Part shown: piece by piece, positions 6,684-14,704 of the stretch
Layout: the number at the start of each line of letters is the position of its first letter
Position numbering within the stretch: position 1 is the stretch's first letter
From: Bacillota bacterium
GTDB taxonomy: Bacteria > Bacillota_I > Bacilli_A > Erysipelotrichales > Erysipelotrichaceae
NCBI GenBank assembly: GCA_023388995.1
Contig: JAEWFD010000045.1
Span: 1 to 64,000 of the forward strand
Direction: 5' to 3'
DNA: 64,000 nt
Translations under genes and position numbers: made by a program
The notes under the pieces: model-generated
Told to the model about the DNA's origin: nothing
The model's database searches: none
The model's input: only the letters and a program-made list of their open reading frames with translations

Positions 6684-8612
6684 TCATCTTTTCTTTACAA
6701 ACAGAATGCCGCCAATTAAAACAATAACGCTTGCTGCCATGAGAATGATTGCATCTGCAGCAATTGCTGGTGCGGAAGCTGCATTCAGATTGTTATTCAT
6801 ATTTGGAAAATCTCGTCCCGGACTTTGAACATTGGGGTTATCTGCATCCGGCATTGCTTGATTTGGAACATTGTTTCCTTTTGAACCTTGCCCATTTGCT
6901 CCGGAAGTATTTTGATCTGCAGATGCCGCTGGCCGCTCGCTGCCATTTGGCACAGGAGTCACATTTTCTCCATCAGTATTTTGTATTTGACCACCTCTGG
7001 CGCGTCCAAAGCCCATTGAATTAGAGCCCATGCTTGCGACATCAATCGCAGAAGCATTTATAAAACCTGCATTTCCAGTTGCTGTTTGCTCTTCGCTGGT
7101 AGAAGCAATTGTACCTTGCAGCTGACCTTTGATACTTTCTGAACGAAGCAAGTTAAATTCCCGTAATGCCGCACTCCCCTTCTGAAACTCCTCAAAAGTG
7201 CAAAATGCGGTCGGATCTTTTTGTACATATGGAGCAATCAATGCAATGGCATTGTCATACATTGCCGCAAATTGCCCGCTATCAAAATATTCCATAAACT
7301 CTGCAAATCGTTCGTGATATAAATTTATATATTGATCATCTTCAAAAATCCAGGCAATCATCGGTTTATCAGTAATCGATCCTGCCAGCATCGGCGAATC
7401 GATTGGGTAATTCACCATGGAAGTTGCATTATCTACACCAGCCTGTTCTGTAGCAGTGGTATTAGCTGCTAATCTGCCCATACCTCCCATACCTCCAAAA
7501 GCCAAATTGTAATCCCACGCAATCATGGAGAGCTTGCCATCCTTCTCCGCAAGATAATAGTTGTGTGTTAAACTTCCGGTATAACTGTCAGAGTTCAAAA
7601 CAAAGTTGTGAACCACAAAATAGCGTATTACTTCATCAATATCTACAACATCTTCAATCATTTCACCCTCATTCAGCTGTTTCAAAGATGCAATTAAACG
7701 CTTTTTATCAGCTTGGCTGGGATTGAAGGCTGCATTGTCAAAAATTGCTGCATAACTTTCAGGATTGTCATCGGTGTATAGCAAAGATGTTGCTCCACCT
7801 CCGCCAAAACCGCCAAAGCCCCCCATATTTGGTCTTTGTCCGCCTTGAGGTATATTCCCGTTTTGCCCGATGCCGTTTTGCGGCATCTCACCAGTTCCAA
7901 AGTTCGGCATTTGACCTCCATTTGCTCCTTGGTTACCCTGCCTTGGGACTTCTTGGTTGCCGCCATTATTTCTTTGCATGTTTCCCATGTCCATGGTATC
8001 GGGCTTATAAATCTCACCGAAATCACTGCCATAAACACGCTTAGCAAAGGATTCCTCAACAGCTTCAACTGCAAGATACAATCCCCAGTCTTCGCCATTC
8101 ACAGTTACCCAAATGAAACTGGACAGCGGCGCATCTGCCCCCATTGCATTCATCATTTGATAAGTAACATAATCTTTCATATACGTATTGTCTTGGGCAA
8201 TATTATTCAATGCTAGTTTATCTAATCCAAAAAAGTTTTTGCCTTTTTCGTAATGATCAAATTCTATTTTGAAACTATATCGGTCTGAATCAGAATTTGC
8301 AATCGACGATAAAGATGAATTTCCTTTCGGACGAATACCAACACCTTTCACAGACTCCCCATTAATCACGACGGAAGCTTGAATATATTCCTCTGCCATT
8401 GCATTTGCCAACATATTATCCCAATCAGAGTCATCTGCAATAATATCAATGGTATGAACCTGATCGGTATCAAACAACTTTGCTGCATAAATAGGCTCGT
8501 TGTGAATCATTTTTACACCCCAAGAAGGGCTTTTTATAAAAGCAATCGTGGTGATCAGCATCAATAGGACAATCGCCACACAAACTGCTGTCGTATATTT
8601 GTGTTTTGACAT
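6684..8612 (-). CDS. CotH-family protein kinase, membrane anchored
   Basis: This 642-residue protein has an N-terminal membrane helix at residues 8-28, a CotH kinase domain at about 45-470 and a C-terminal membrane helix at about 613-637. The CotH signature GIRPKGNSS lies at 92-100, and MIAWDYNLAFGG (about 365-376) carries the expected catalytic acidic residue. Two Gly/Asn/Gln/Pro-rich segments, at about 208-278 and 540-610, interrupt or follow the domain. Spore-coat CotH phosphorylates coat proteins; the two anchors here point to a surface role instead. It starts 4 bases after the DUF4956 gene and is the last gene of an operon with the VTC-domain gene. Confidence 0.85.
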   Translation of the reverse strand: MSKHKYTTAVCVAIVLLMLITTIAFIKSPSWGVKMIHNEPIYAAKLFDTDQVHTIDIIADDSDWDNMLANAMAEEYIQASVVINGESVKGVGIRPKGNSSLSSIANSDSDRYSFKIEFDHYEKGKNFFGLDKLALNNIAQDNTYMKDYVTYQMMNAMGADAPLSSFIWVTVNGEDWGLYLAVEAVEESFAKRVYGSDFGEIYKPDTMDMGNMQRNNGGNQEVPRQGNQGANGGQMPNFGTGEMPQNGIGQNGNIPQGGQRPNMGGFGGFGGGGATSLLYTDDNPESYAAIFDNAAFNPSQADKKRLIASLKQLNEGEMIEDVVDIDEVIRYFVVHNFVLNSDSYTGSLTHNYYLAEKDGKLSMIAWDYNLAFGGMGGMGRLAANTTATEQAGVDNATSMVNYPIDSPMLAGSITDKPMIAWIFEDDQYINLYHERFAEFMEYFDSGQFAAMYDNAIALIAPYVQKDPTAFCTFEEFQKGSAALREFNLLRSESIKGQLQGTIASTSEEQTATGNAGFINASAIDVASMGSNSMGFGRARGGQIQNTDGENVTPVPNGSERPAASADQNTSGANGQGSKGNNVPNQAMPDADNPNVQSPGRDFPNMNNNLNAASAPAIAADAIILMAASVIVLIGGILFVKKR

Positions 8613-8616
8613 ATGT

Positions 8617-9288
8617 TTAACCCATGTAATCGCCGTTATAGCTCACTAGCACAACGTCCAAAACACCTTTCATATGAGATACTGAGTTAATAAATGAGGT
8701 ATCATCAGATTTCAAACGCACTTCATAGTGCAGTTCGATCATGTCAGCCGTAACTGTCTTACTTTTGACGACATGTTTTTGAACACTGCTTTGCAAGGAA
8801 GCAGCAACAGCCTTTTCTGCTTCTTCATGGCTGCAGTGAACAACTACAATATATGGATTATCATGTGTTTTTTTATTAACGAAAATTGTCAGCATCAAAC
8901 CGATGACAACACTGCCGAAAACTGCGAGCGGAATCATTCCTGCCGCAAGCACAATCCCAACTGCAATTGACCAAAACAAGAAAGCGATATCCAGCGGCTC
9001 TTTGATTGCAGTGCGAAAACGTACAATCGATAAAGCACCAACCATCCCCAGTGAAAGAACAACATTGCTCGTTACAGCAAGGATAACAAGGGTAGAGATC
9101 ATCGTCAGTGCAATCAAAGTTACACCAAAACTGGATGAGTACATGACTCCTTTAAACGTCTTTTTATACACCATAAAAATAAAAACACCTAGTCCAAAAG
9201 AAAGCGAAAGAGCAATTCCCATATCTAATATGGAAATGCTAGAAATATTTTCCAGAAAACTGGATTTGAAGATATCTTGAAATGTCAT
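8617..9288 (-). CDS. DUF4956 membrane protein
   Basis: This 223-residue protein has four or five membrane helices at about residues 21-140, including the conserved segment SIVRFRTAIKEPLD, and a soluble C-terminal alpha/beta domain of about 80 residues. This is the DUF4956 family. Its genes are regularly found beside VTC-domain and CotH genes in Gram-positive bacteria, as here. The biochemical role is not known to me; a partner or channel for a polyphosphate polymerase is a possible reading. GGAGG lies just upstream of its ATG. Confidence 0.85.
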   Translation of the reverse strand: MTFQDIFKSSFLENISSISILDMGIALSLSFGLGVFIFMVYKKTFKGVMYSSSFGVTLIALTMISTLVILAVTSNVVLSLGMVGALSIVRFRTAIKEPLDIAFLFWSIAVGIVLAAGMIPLAVFGSVVIGLMLTIFVNKKTHDNPYIVVVHCSHEEAEKAVAASLQSSVQKHVVKSKTVTADMIELHYEVRLKSDDTSFINSVSHMKGVLDVVLVSYNGDYMG

Positions 9289-9396
9289 TTTATTTCCTCC
9301 TAAGGGTATTTATTGGTTTTGAATCATTTGCATTCAATTCCAGCGGCATGTACTTTCAAGCAATTCATTGCTTGCCCATAGACCGCTGTCAATTAT

Positions 9397-10071
9397 TCAG
9401 CCATAGATACGGCACATTGCATATTTGGAACACGATGAAGCCCTGCGACCCGGCAAATGCAGCAGCTGGGCAATATGATCCGGTATAAATTGATCATATT
9501 TTACTTCCAGCAAAACGATCTCATCGCCTGCTTTGATCATTGGCAACTCATCATTTAAAAAAGCAGTTGCATGAATTCCTGTTCGGATCTCCTTATCAAA
9601 TGTAATCCGAACGTTACCTGCCTGATAGATAAACGGCTCACGAATATACTCCACAATTGTTTTCGGCTGCAGCTGTTCATACCGCAGCTTTGCATATAAC
9701 TCTTTAACCAAGTCATTCTCTTTTTCTGCCATCCATCGGACATTCCCTTGCAGCAGCATTGTGACCTCATCTTGCGTAAGCTTGCAAGTACGCTTGTAGC
9801 ATAATCCATTTCGTTTGCTTTTCTTTTCCAGCACCAGATATTCATCATTTCCAATGTATCGTCTGATCCGAAACTTTTCACGTTTATCGACACCATCGAT
9901 TTTTTGACGTAAAGCCTTGTCATCAGGGGTATCAAAATATAAGCTTCTAACTCTGTACTCACCATTTTGATCCGCATGGCAATCGCGCCGCATCACTCTT
10001 TTCAGTCTGTTGCGAAGAACAATGTAATCAGCGTAATTCAAGCTATGTTTGTACTCATGTCTTGCGTGCAT
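9397..10071 (-). CDS. VTC-domain protein, putative polyphosphate polymerase
   Basis: This 224-residue protein is a stand-alone VTC tunnel domain, the fold of yeast Vtc4, which polymerises the gamma-phosphate of ATP into polyphosphate. Basic and acidic tunnel residues are visible in REKFRIRRY, LEKKSKRNG, YKRTCKL, EYIREPF, RITFD and LLEVKYD, ending with SKYAMCR. There is no SPX domain or membrane segment of its own, so the DUF4956 and CotH partners may supply the membrane site. AAAGGAG precedes the ATG. The gene has its own promoter with direct repeats shared with the promoter of the upstream two-component genes. Confidence 0.85.
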   Translation of the reverse strand: MHARHEYKHSLNYADYIVLRNRLKRVMRRDCHADQNGEYRVRSLYFDTPDDKALRQKIDGVDKREKFRIRRYIGNDEYLVLEKKSKRNGLCYKRTCKLTQDEVTMLLQGNVRWMAEKENDLVKELYAKLRYEQLQPKTIVEYIREPFIYQAGNVRITFDKEIRTGIHATAFLNDELPMIKAGDEIVLLEVKYDQFIPDHIAQLLHLPGRRASSCSKYAMCRIYG

Positions 10072-10095
10072 GTTTTTCTCCTTTACCTAGTGACC

Positions 10096-10128
10096 ATTGT
10101 AAAAGACAATTCTTTAATTTTCTTTTAA
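10096..10128 (-). promoter_or_regulatory. Direct-repeat promoter of the VTC-DUF4956-CotH operon
   Basis: On the minus strand TTAAAA (10123-10128) and TTAAAG (10112-10117) repeat with an 11-bp period. Then come 10 bp and the -10 TACAAT (10096-10101). There is no -35. This is the layout of OmpR/PhoB-type activated promoters. The same arrangement lies before the response-regulator gene. Confidence 0.65.
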
Positions 10129-10134
10129 TGGAGT

Positions 10135-10166
10135 AAAAAAGCAGAAGAATTTGCCTATTCTCCTGC
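10135..10166 (-). terminator. Terminator after the histidine kinase gene
   Basis: GCAG/CTGC arms (10141-10166) with one internal mismatch pair are followed on the minus strand by six T. It separates the two-component unit from the VTC operon. Confidence 0.65.
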
Positions 10167-10196
10167 ATCGTATTTTTCTATTGCTGATTCAATTGA

Positions 10197-11444
10197 TTAT
10201 ACATGTTTTAAACGAATGGTAAAGGTGGTGCTTTTATCGTTGCTTTCAACACTAATCTCGCCACCCGACCGGTGTACAATAGTTTGAGCGATGGAGAGTC
10301 CAAGCCCAAATCCCCCTGTCTGCTGTGAACGAGAGCGATCAGTCCGATAAAACCGGTCAAATATCTTAGATAAATCTTGGGGATCAATTCCTTGACCAGT
10401 ATTAGATACCCGAATCACAGGACGGTCATGCTCTACAGCAAGTGAAATTGTAATGTGTCCATGTTCGGTAGTATATTTGCCGGCGTTTTCCATTAAGATA
10501 TAGATCACTTGCGTGATTTTTTCGCGATCGCCGGTAACAATCACTTCTTCTTGGAGCTGCATTTCCAAACAAATTTCACGTTCATAAAGCACGGCTTCCA
10601 TTGAGGCACAGACCAGCTCACAAACATGACTTAAATTAAAGGGAATCTGTTCTTCAATACTTGCAAATTCTGCTTTTGCCAAGTACAATAAATCATCCAC
10701 CAGCTTACCCGTTCGATGTAATTCAGCACGAATATACCCAAACCACTCTTTTTGGCTCGCAACAGTATCATTGGCGCTTGTTTCTATTGCGTCAATATTA
10801 GCACTGATAATTGCCAGCGGAGTTTTCAGTTCGTGAGAAGCATCTGCTACAAATTGCTTTTGTTTGTTGTAACTCGCCTCAATCGGACTGACTGCCCGAA
10901 CCACAAAATGATAACTAAACCATGCTAATACAAGCAGCACTGCGAATCCAACACTCAGCAGAGTTATGAGCAGCATATTCAATGTATGTGTTCCGCTTGT
11001 GATATCCAGAAAAGCAATGCGCTCAGACTGGTTCGTTCTGGACATTGGCAAATCTGATATCGCAAAAGCCCACTTTCTTCCGTCAAGTGTGATCTTCCCG
11101 GAAGATTTTCCTTTGGTCTTCAGCAGTGCTTCCTCATAGATGTAATCTTCGAAATCAAGACGACTATGCACCGTTTCAAGTTCGCCCCGTTTGACAAATA
11201 ACACAAACGAAACACGATAATCGGGACCAAAGCGTTCTGAAATATCCGGACGTTTTTCAATATCATTGGCCGGCGGAAGATTAGGTACGACAGGAATTGC
11301 CGACATTGCCTGCAATTGCCGCTCATTCTCACGTTCCATCATCTTGTATGTTGCGAGGTAAATCACAGAGAAAGCTGTCACAATGACAAGAGAAACAGTG
11401 ACCATATTAAATATCAGCATATGGTTTCGCAGCTTTTTAAACAT
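10197..11444 (-). CDS. Sensor histidine kinase
   Basis: This membrane sensor kinase of 415 residues has a first membrane helix near residues 10-32, an extracytoplasmic domain of about 120 residues and a second helix at about 160-182. The HisKA phosphoacceptor lies in DASHELKTPLA, and the ATPase domain shows the N box, the DRFYRTDRSRS segment and GGFGLGLSIA. The start at 11444 is taken because GGAG lies 9 bases upstream. It overlaps the end of the response-regulator gene by 8 bases, so translation is coupled. The signal is unknown. Its most likely targets are its own promoter and the VTC operon. Confidence 0.9.
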   Translation of the reverse strand: MFKKLRNHMLIFNMVTVSLVIVTAFSVIYLATYKMMERENERQLQAMSAIPVVPNLPPANDIEKRPDISERFGPDYRVSFVLFVKRGELETVHSRLDFEDYIYEEALLKTKGKSSGKITLDGRKWAFAISDLPMSRTNQSERIAFLDITSGTHTLNMLLITLLSVGFAVLLVLAWFSYHFVVRAVSPIEASYNKQKQFVADASHELKTPLAIISANIDAIETSANDTVASQKEWFGYIRAELHRTGKLVDDLLYLAKAEFASIEEQIPFNLSHVCELVCASMEAVLYEREICLEMQLQEEVIVTGDREKITQVIYILMENAGKYTTEHGHITISLAVEHDRPVIRVSNTGQGIDPQDLSKIFDRFYRTDRSRSQQTGGFGLGLSIAQTIVHRSGGEISVESNDKSTTFTIRLKHV

Positions 11445-12132
11445 CACATCCATCTCCTTCAGCAAGAGTCAGCATATAGCCAACACCATAAATTGTTTTG
11501 ATTTTTACTTTTGAGGAAATCAGCTTTAATTTTTTTCTGAGAAAAGCAACTTGCACATGTACATGACTATCTTCCGCTTCAGAATCCCATCCCCATAATT
11601 TTTCAATAATATGATTATTTGTAATCGCTTGTCCTTTGTGATTCATCAGCAACTCCAGCAGCTGACCTTCTTTCAAAGTAAGATGAAATGACAGACCATT
11701 GCCATATAGATGAAGCAAATTGTAATTAAACTCAATATCTGCAAAACTTAGGTTATGTGCAGACAAAAACTGTCCCTTGCGACGTGCTAGTGCACGCAAG
11801 CGCGCCAGCAATTCTTCTGTCTGAAATGGTTTAGCAAGGTAGTCATCAGCACCGTTGTCCAGCCCGCTTACTTTATCGTCTGTTTCCCCTTTGGCAGTTA
11901 GCAGTATCACCGGTATTTCCAGACCTTTCTTGCGCATCTGCTGCAAGATTTCAATACCTCCGACCTTAGGAAGCATAATATCCAGAATTACAATGTCGTA
12001 TAACCCGGACAAAGCTAAGTCAAGCCCATTTTCTCCATCATAAGCTAAGTCAACACTATAGTTATTCTTCTTCAGTATCTGGGCTACCGCAAGAGCCATG
12101 TATTTTTCATCTTCCACATATAAAATTTTCAT
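11437..12132 (-). CDS. OmpR/PhoB-family response regulator
   Basis: This 231-residue regulator has a receiver domain at residues 1-118 with the acidic pair ED at 7-8, the phosphoacceptor Asp in VILDIMLP (about residue 51) and LAKPF at the conserved Lys. A winged-helix DNA-binding domain occupies about 128-228. It is the first gene of a two-gene operon with the kinase. CGGAGG precedes the ATG. OmpR-type regulators bind direct repeats with an 11-bp period, and such repeats sit in front of this gene and of the VTC gene. Confidence 0.93.
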   Translation of the reverse strand: MKILYVEDEKYMALAVAQILKKNNYSVDLAYDGENGLDLALSGLYDIVILDIMLPKVGGIEILQQMRKKGLEIPVILLTAKGETDDKVSGLDNGADDYLAKPFQTEELLARLRALARRKGQFLSAHNLSFADIEFNYNLLHLYGNGLSFHLTLKEGQLLELLMNHKGQAITNNHIIEKLWGWDSEAEDSHVHVQVAFLRKKLKLISSKVKIKTIYGVGYMLTLAEGDGCDV

Positions 12133-12166
12133 AGATACCTCCGTTCAATCAGGTTGCGTTTTCATC

Positions 12167-12199
12167 AATGTAACACACAACTCTTAAATCTTCCTTTAA
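12167..12199 (-). promoter_or_regulatory. Direct-repeat promoter of the two-component operon
   Basis: On the minus strand TTAAAG (12194-12199) and TTTAAG (12183-12188) are phased 11 bp apart. They are followed after exactly 10 bp by TACATT (12167-12172), 34 bases upstream of the start codon. The architecture matches the VTC promoter almost base for base in spacing. Confidence 0.6.
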
Positions 12200-12365
12200 T
12201 GTATCATTCTAAGATTACCTTCCAAACTAGCCTTAAGTTTGACCAATATTCATGGACAAAAATTTGCTCATGTGAGCACATTATAAAGAGAAGCAAGCTA
12301 TAATTCAACTCGTAACTAAGTTTTCTCTCATGATTTCGATGGTTTGACGTTTTAAGGCAAATGAA

Positions 12366-12386
12366 AAAGAGTCTGTGCGACTCTTT
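12366..12386 (-). terminator. Terminator of the ezrA-nifS-thiI operon
   Basis: A perfect 8-bp stem (AAAGAGTC with 12379-12386) and a 5-base loop sits directly after the thiI stop codon, followed by TT on the minus strand. Confidence 0.7.
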
Positions 12387-12387
12387 C

Positions 12388-13572
12388 TTAGAATAAATCT
12401 GCTTCCTTCTTATTTGGCAGCAGCCATACTGACTTCGTATTACGCACACATTCCTCAATCAGCGGCTCAAAGTCAAACTGCTCATTAAGCTGCACTTTTC
12501 GCAGGGATGGCTTGGTAATCGGATTTCGCGGCGTGAAAATTGTACAGCAATCTTCAAACGGCTGAATCGACAATTCATAGGATTGAATCTTTTTGGCTAA
12601 TTCGATAATTTCCAGTTTGTCATAAGTCACAACCGGCCGCAAAACCGGCAAAGTCGTCACTGCATTAATAACACCCATGCTTTCCAGCGTCTGACTTGCT
12701 ACTTGACCGACACTTTCACCATTGACGATTGCCAGGCAATTGCGCTCTGCCGCAATTTTTTCCGCAATCCGGTACATCATGCGGCGCATGATGGTAATCG
12801 CATAGCTTTCATTGGCATTATTGTAAATAGCAAGCTGCAAATCCGTGAACGGTACAATATGCACCTTCATTTTTCCTTGGAACCGGGCCAGCACATTTGC
12901 CAAATCCAGCACTTTCTGCTGTGCTTGTTCACTTGTATACGGTGGAGACGCATAATGAATACATTCCAGCTGGATTCCGCGTTTCATGGTAAGATACCCT
13001 GCTACCGGTGAGTCAATGCCACCTGACAGCATCAACAAGGCTTTTCCGCCAACACCAACCGGATAGCCGCCAGCGCCTAAAATTACATCCGTCATCAAAT
13101 ATGTATATTCCTTGCGAACTTCAATTTTCAATTCCACATCAGGACGGTGAATAGCTACTTTCAGTTCTGTATTCCGCAATACTTCACCCGCGACTTTGCG
13201 ATTTAATTCATCAGAATGAATGGGAAAAGTCTTATCATTGCGACGGGCGTTTACTTTAAAGGTATGCTGATCACTTTTTTGCTTCATCAGAAATAAAGCA
13301 CCTGCCAAAATAGCATCCGCATCACTCGCTACTTCCAATGCCACGGAAAAAGAACGAATCCCAAATACATGGCGCAGCTGTTCGCTCACTGCCGCATGGT
13401 CTTCCCCATTCAATACAATAAACATCCGGTCATATTGCTTTTGATAGGTCAATTTCTCGAAGCTGCTCAAAGCATCTTTGGTGTTGTGATATAAACGGTT
13501 AATGAAATCTTTTTTATTCTTGCCTTTGGTTGTCAATTCGCCAAAGCGAATCAAGATATGGTTATATTGCAT
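12388..13572 (-). CDS. thiI: tRNA 4-thiouridine synthase ThiI
   Basis: This 394-residue enzyme adenylates U8 of tRNA and transfers sulfur to it; it can also feed thiamine synthesis. It has a ferredoxin-like and THUMP region at about residues 60-165 and a PP-loop ATPase domain with LSGGIDSPVAG at about 181-191. The C-terminal rhodanese domain of the E. coli enzyme is missing, as in Bacillus. FEDCCTIF contains the conserved cysteines. It lies 8 bases downstream of a cysteine desulfurase gene, the usual sulfur donor for short ThiI. Confidence 0.95.
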   Translation of the reverse strand: MQYNHILIRFGELTTKGKNKKDFINRLYHNTKDALSSFEKLTYQKQYDRMFIVLNGEDHAAVSEQLRHVFGIRSFSVALEVASDADAILAGALFLMKQKSDQHTFKVNARRNDKTFPIHSDELNRKVAGEVLRNTELKVAIHRPDVELKIEVRKEYTYLMTDVILGAGGYPVGVGGKALLMLSGGIDSPVAGYLTMKRGIQLECIHYASPPYTSEQAQQKVLDLANVLARFQGKMKVHIVPFTDLQLAIYNNANESYAITIMRRMMYRIAEKIAAERNCLAIVNGESVGQVASQTLESMGVINAVTTLPVLRPVVTYDKLEIIELAKKIQSYELSIQPFEDCCTIFTPRNPITKPSLRKVQLNEQFDFEPLIEECVRNTKSVWLLPNKKEADLF

Positions 13573-13580
13573 AAACTCTC

Positions 13581-14702
13581 CTATGTTCTAAAGCGTGCTA
13601 TCGCTCTTTGCAAAGCATCCGCAAAGCTTGCGATATCTTCTGCTGTTACTTCTTTGTCAATTGAAATACGAATGCTGTGATTGGCCTGCCCATCGGTTAA
13701 GCCGATGGCTTTTAAGACATGGGAAGGAGTATTGCTTTTCGTATTGCAGGTACTTTTTGCCGATACGCAATATCCATCTGCTGCCAAAGCATTCATCATA
13801 ATTTCTGACGGCAGTGGTGTTTGCAAATTCATAATAAACGGGCTTGCATCTTCCTGACTGTTCCAAACAATCTCGCTGTCCTGCAGTTTTTGCTTCAGAT
13901 CTTGCCTCAGCTGCATGGCATGTGCATACGCCTCATCTTTTGCTTCCAAAGCTCGCCGCAGCGTCTTGGCAAACACAATATTCACCGGTGCATTGTTGGT
14001 GCCCGCACGGAAACCAAACTCCTGGTCACCGCCGCTGATCAACGGTACCAACTGCAAGGATTCTTTCTTATAAAGCATCCCGCTGCCCTTCAAGCCATGA
14101 ATCTTATGTGCCGAAATGGTCGCTAAATCCAGCCCTTTCATCGGCAAAGCATGCTTCCCGACTGCTTGTACAAGGTCACTGTGAAAAAGCACCCTTGTTT
14201 CCTGCTTCAGCCATGCCCCAATTTCAGCGATGGGATTGATAGAACCAATTTCATTATTTACCAGAAACAAGCTCACCAAAATCGTGTCTTTGCGCACCGC
14301 TTGCTGAACCTGTTTTAAAGTAACCGTTCCGGATGCATCTACCGGCAAATACGTTACGGTAAAGCCAAACAGCGCTTCCAGTTGCTGACATGCCTGCAAA
14401 ATAGAAGCATGCTCAATGTTCGAAGTAATTATATGTTTCCCGCGTCCTTGATATTGCAAGGCAATTCCTTTTAGTGCCAGATTGTTGGCCTCGCTTGCTC
14501 CCGACGTATAAATAATCTCCGAAGCTTTGACATCCAGCAATTTTGCCGTTTGCTCCCGGCTCTTTTGAAGCAGGCGACCCACTTCCACCCCTTTAGGATG
14601 ATTGGAGTCAGGATTGCCGTAATAGGTTTCTACTAACCCTTGATATGTTTCCCAAACACTATGATCTACGGGAGTAGTTGCTGCGTAATCTAAATATATC
14701 AT
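13581..14702 (-). CDS. nifS: Cysteine desulfurase, NifZ/IscS type
   Basis: This PLP enzyme of 373 residues turns cysteine into alanine and protein-bound persulfide. The PLP lysine lies in SAHKIHG (about residue 200) and the catalytic Cys lies in KSTCNTKSN (about residue 322). The N-terminus YLDYAATTP and the NNEIG segment are typical of the family. Placement between ezrA and thiI matches Bacillus nifZ, which donates sulfur to ThiI, so a dedicated tRNA thiolation role is likely rather than general Fe-S assembly. Confidence 0.92.
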   Translation of the reverse strand: MIYLDYAATTPVDHSVWETYQGLVETYYGNPDSNHPKGVEVGRLLQKSREQTAKLLDVKASEIIYTSGASEANNLALKGIALQYQGRGKHIITSNIEHASILQACQQLEALFGFTVTYLPVDASGTVTLKQVQQAVRKDTILVSLFLVNNEIGSINPIAEIGAWLKQETRVLFHSDLVQAVGKHALPMKGLDLATISAHKIHGLKGSGMLYKKESLQLVPLISGGDQEFGFRAGTNNAPVNIVFAKTLRRALEAKDEAYAHAMQLRQDLKQKLQDSEIVWNSQEDASPFIMNLQTPLPSEIMMNALAADGYCVSAKSTCNTKSNTPSHVLKAIGLTDGQANHSIRISIDKEVTAEDIASFADALQRAIARFRT

Positions 14703-14704
14703 TG

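Noticed and set aside
12204..12458. Minus-strand 84-residue frame downstream of thiI
   Set aside because: It overlaps the end of thiI and its terminator in another frame, with no ribosome site.
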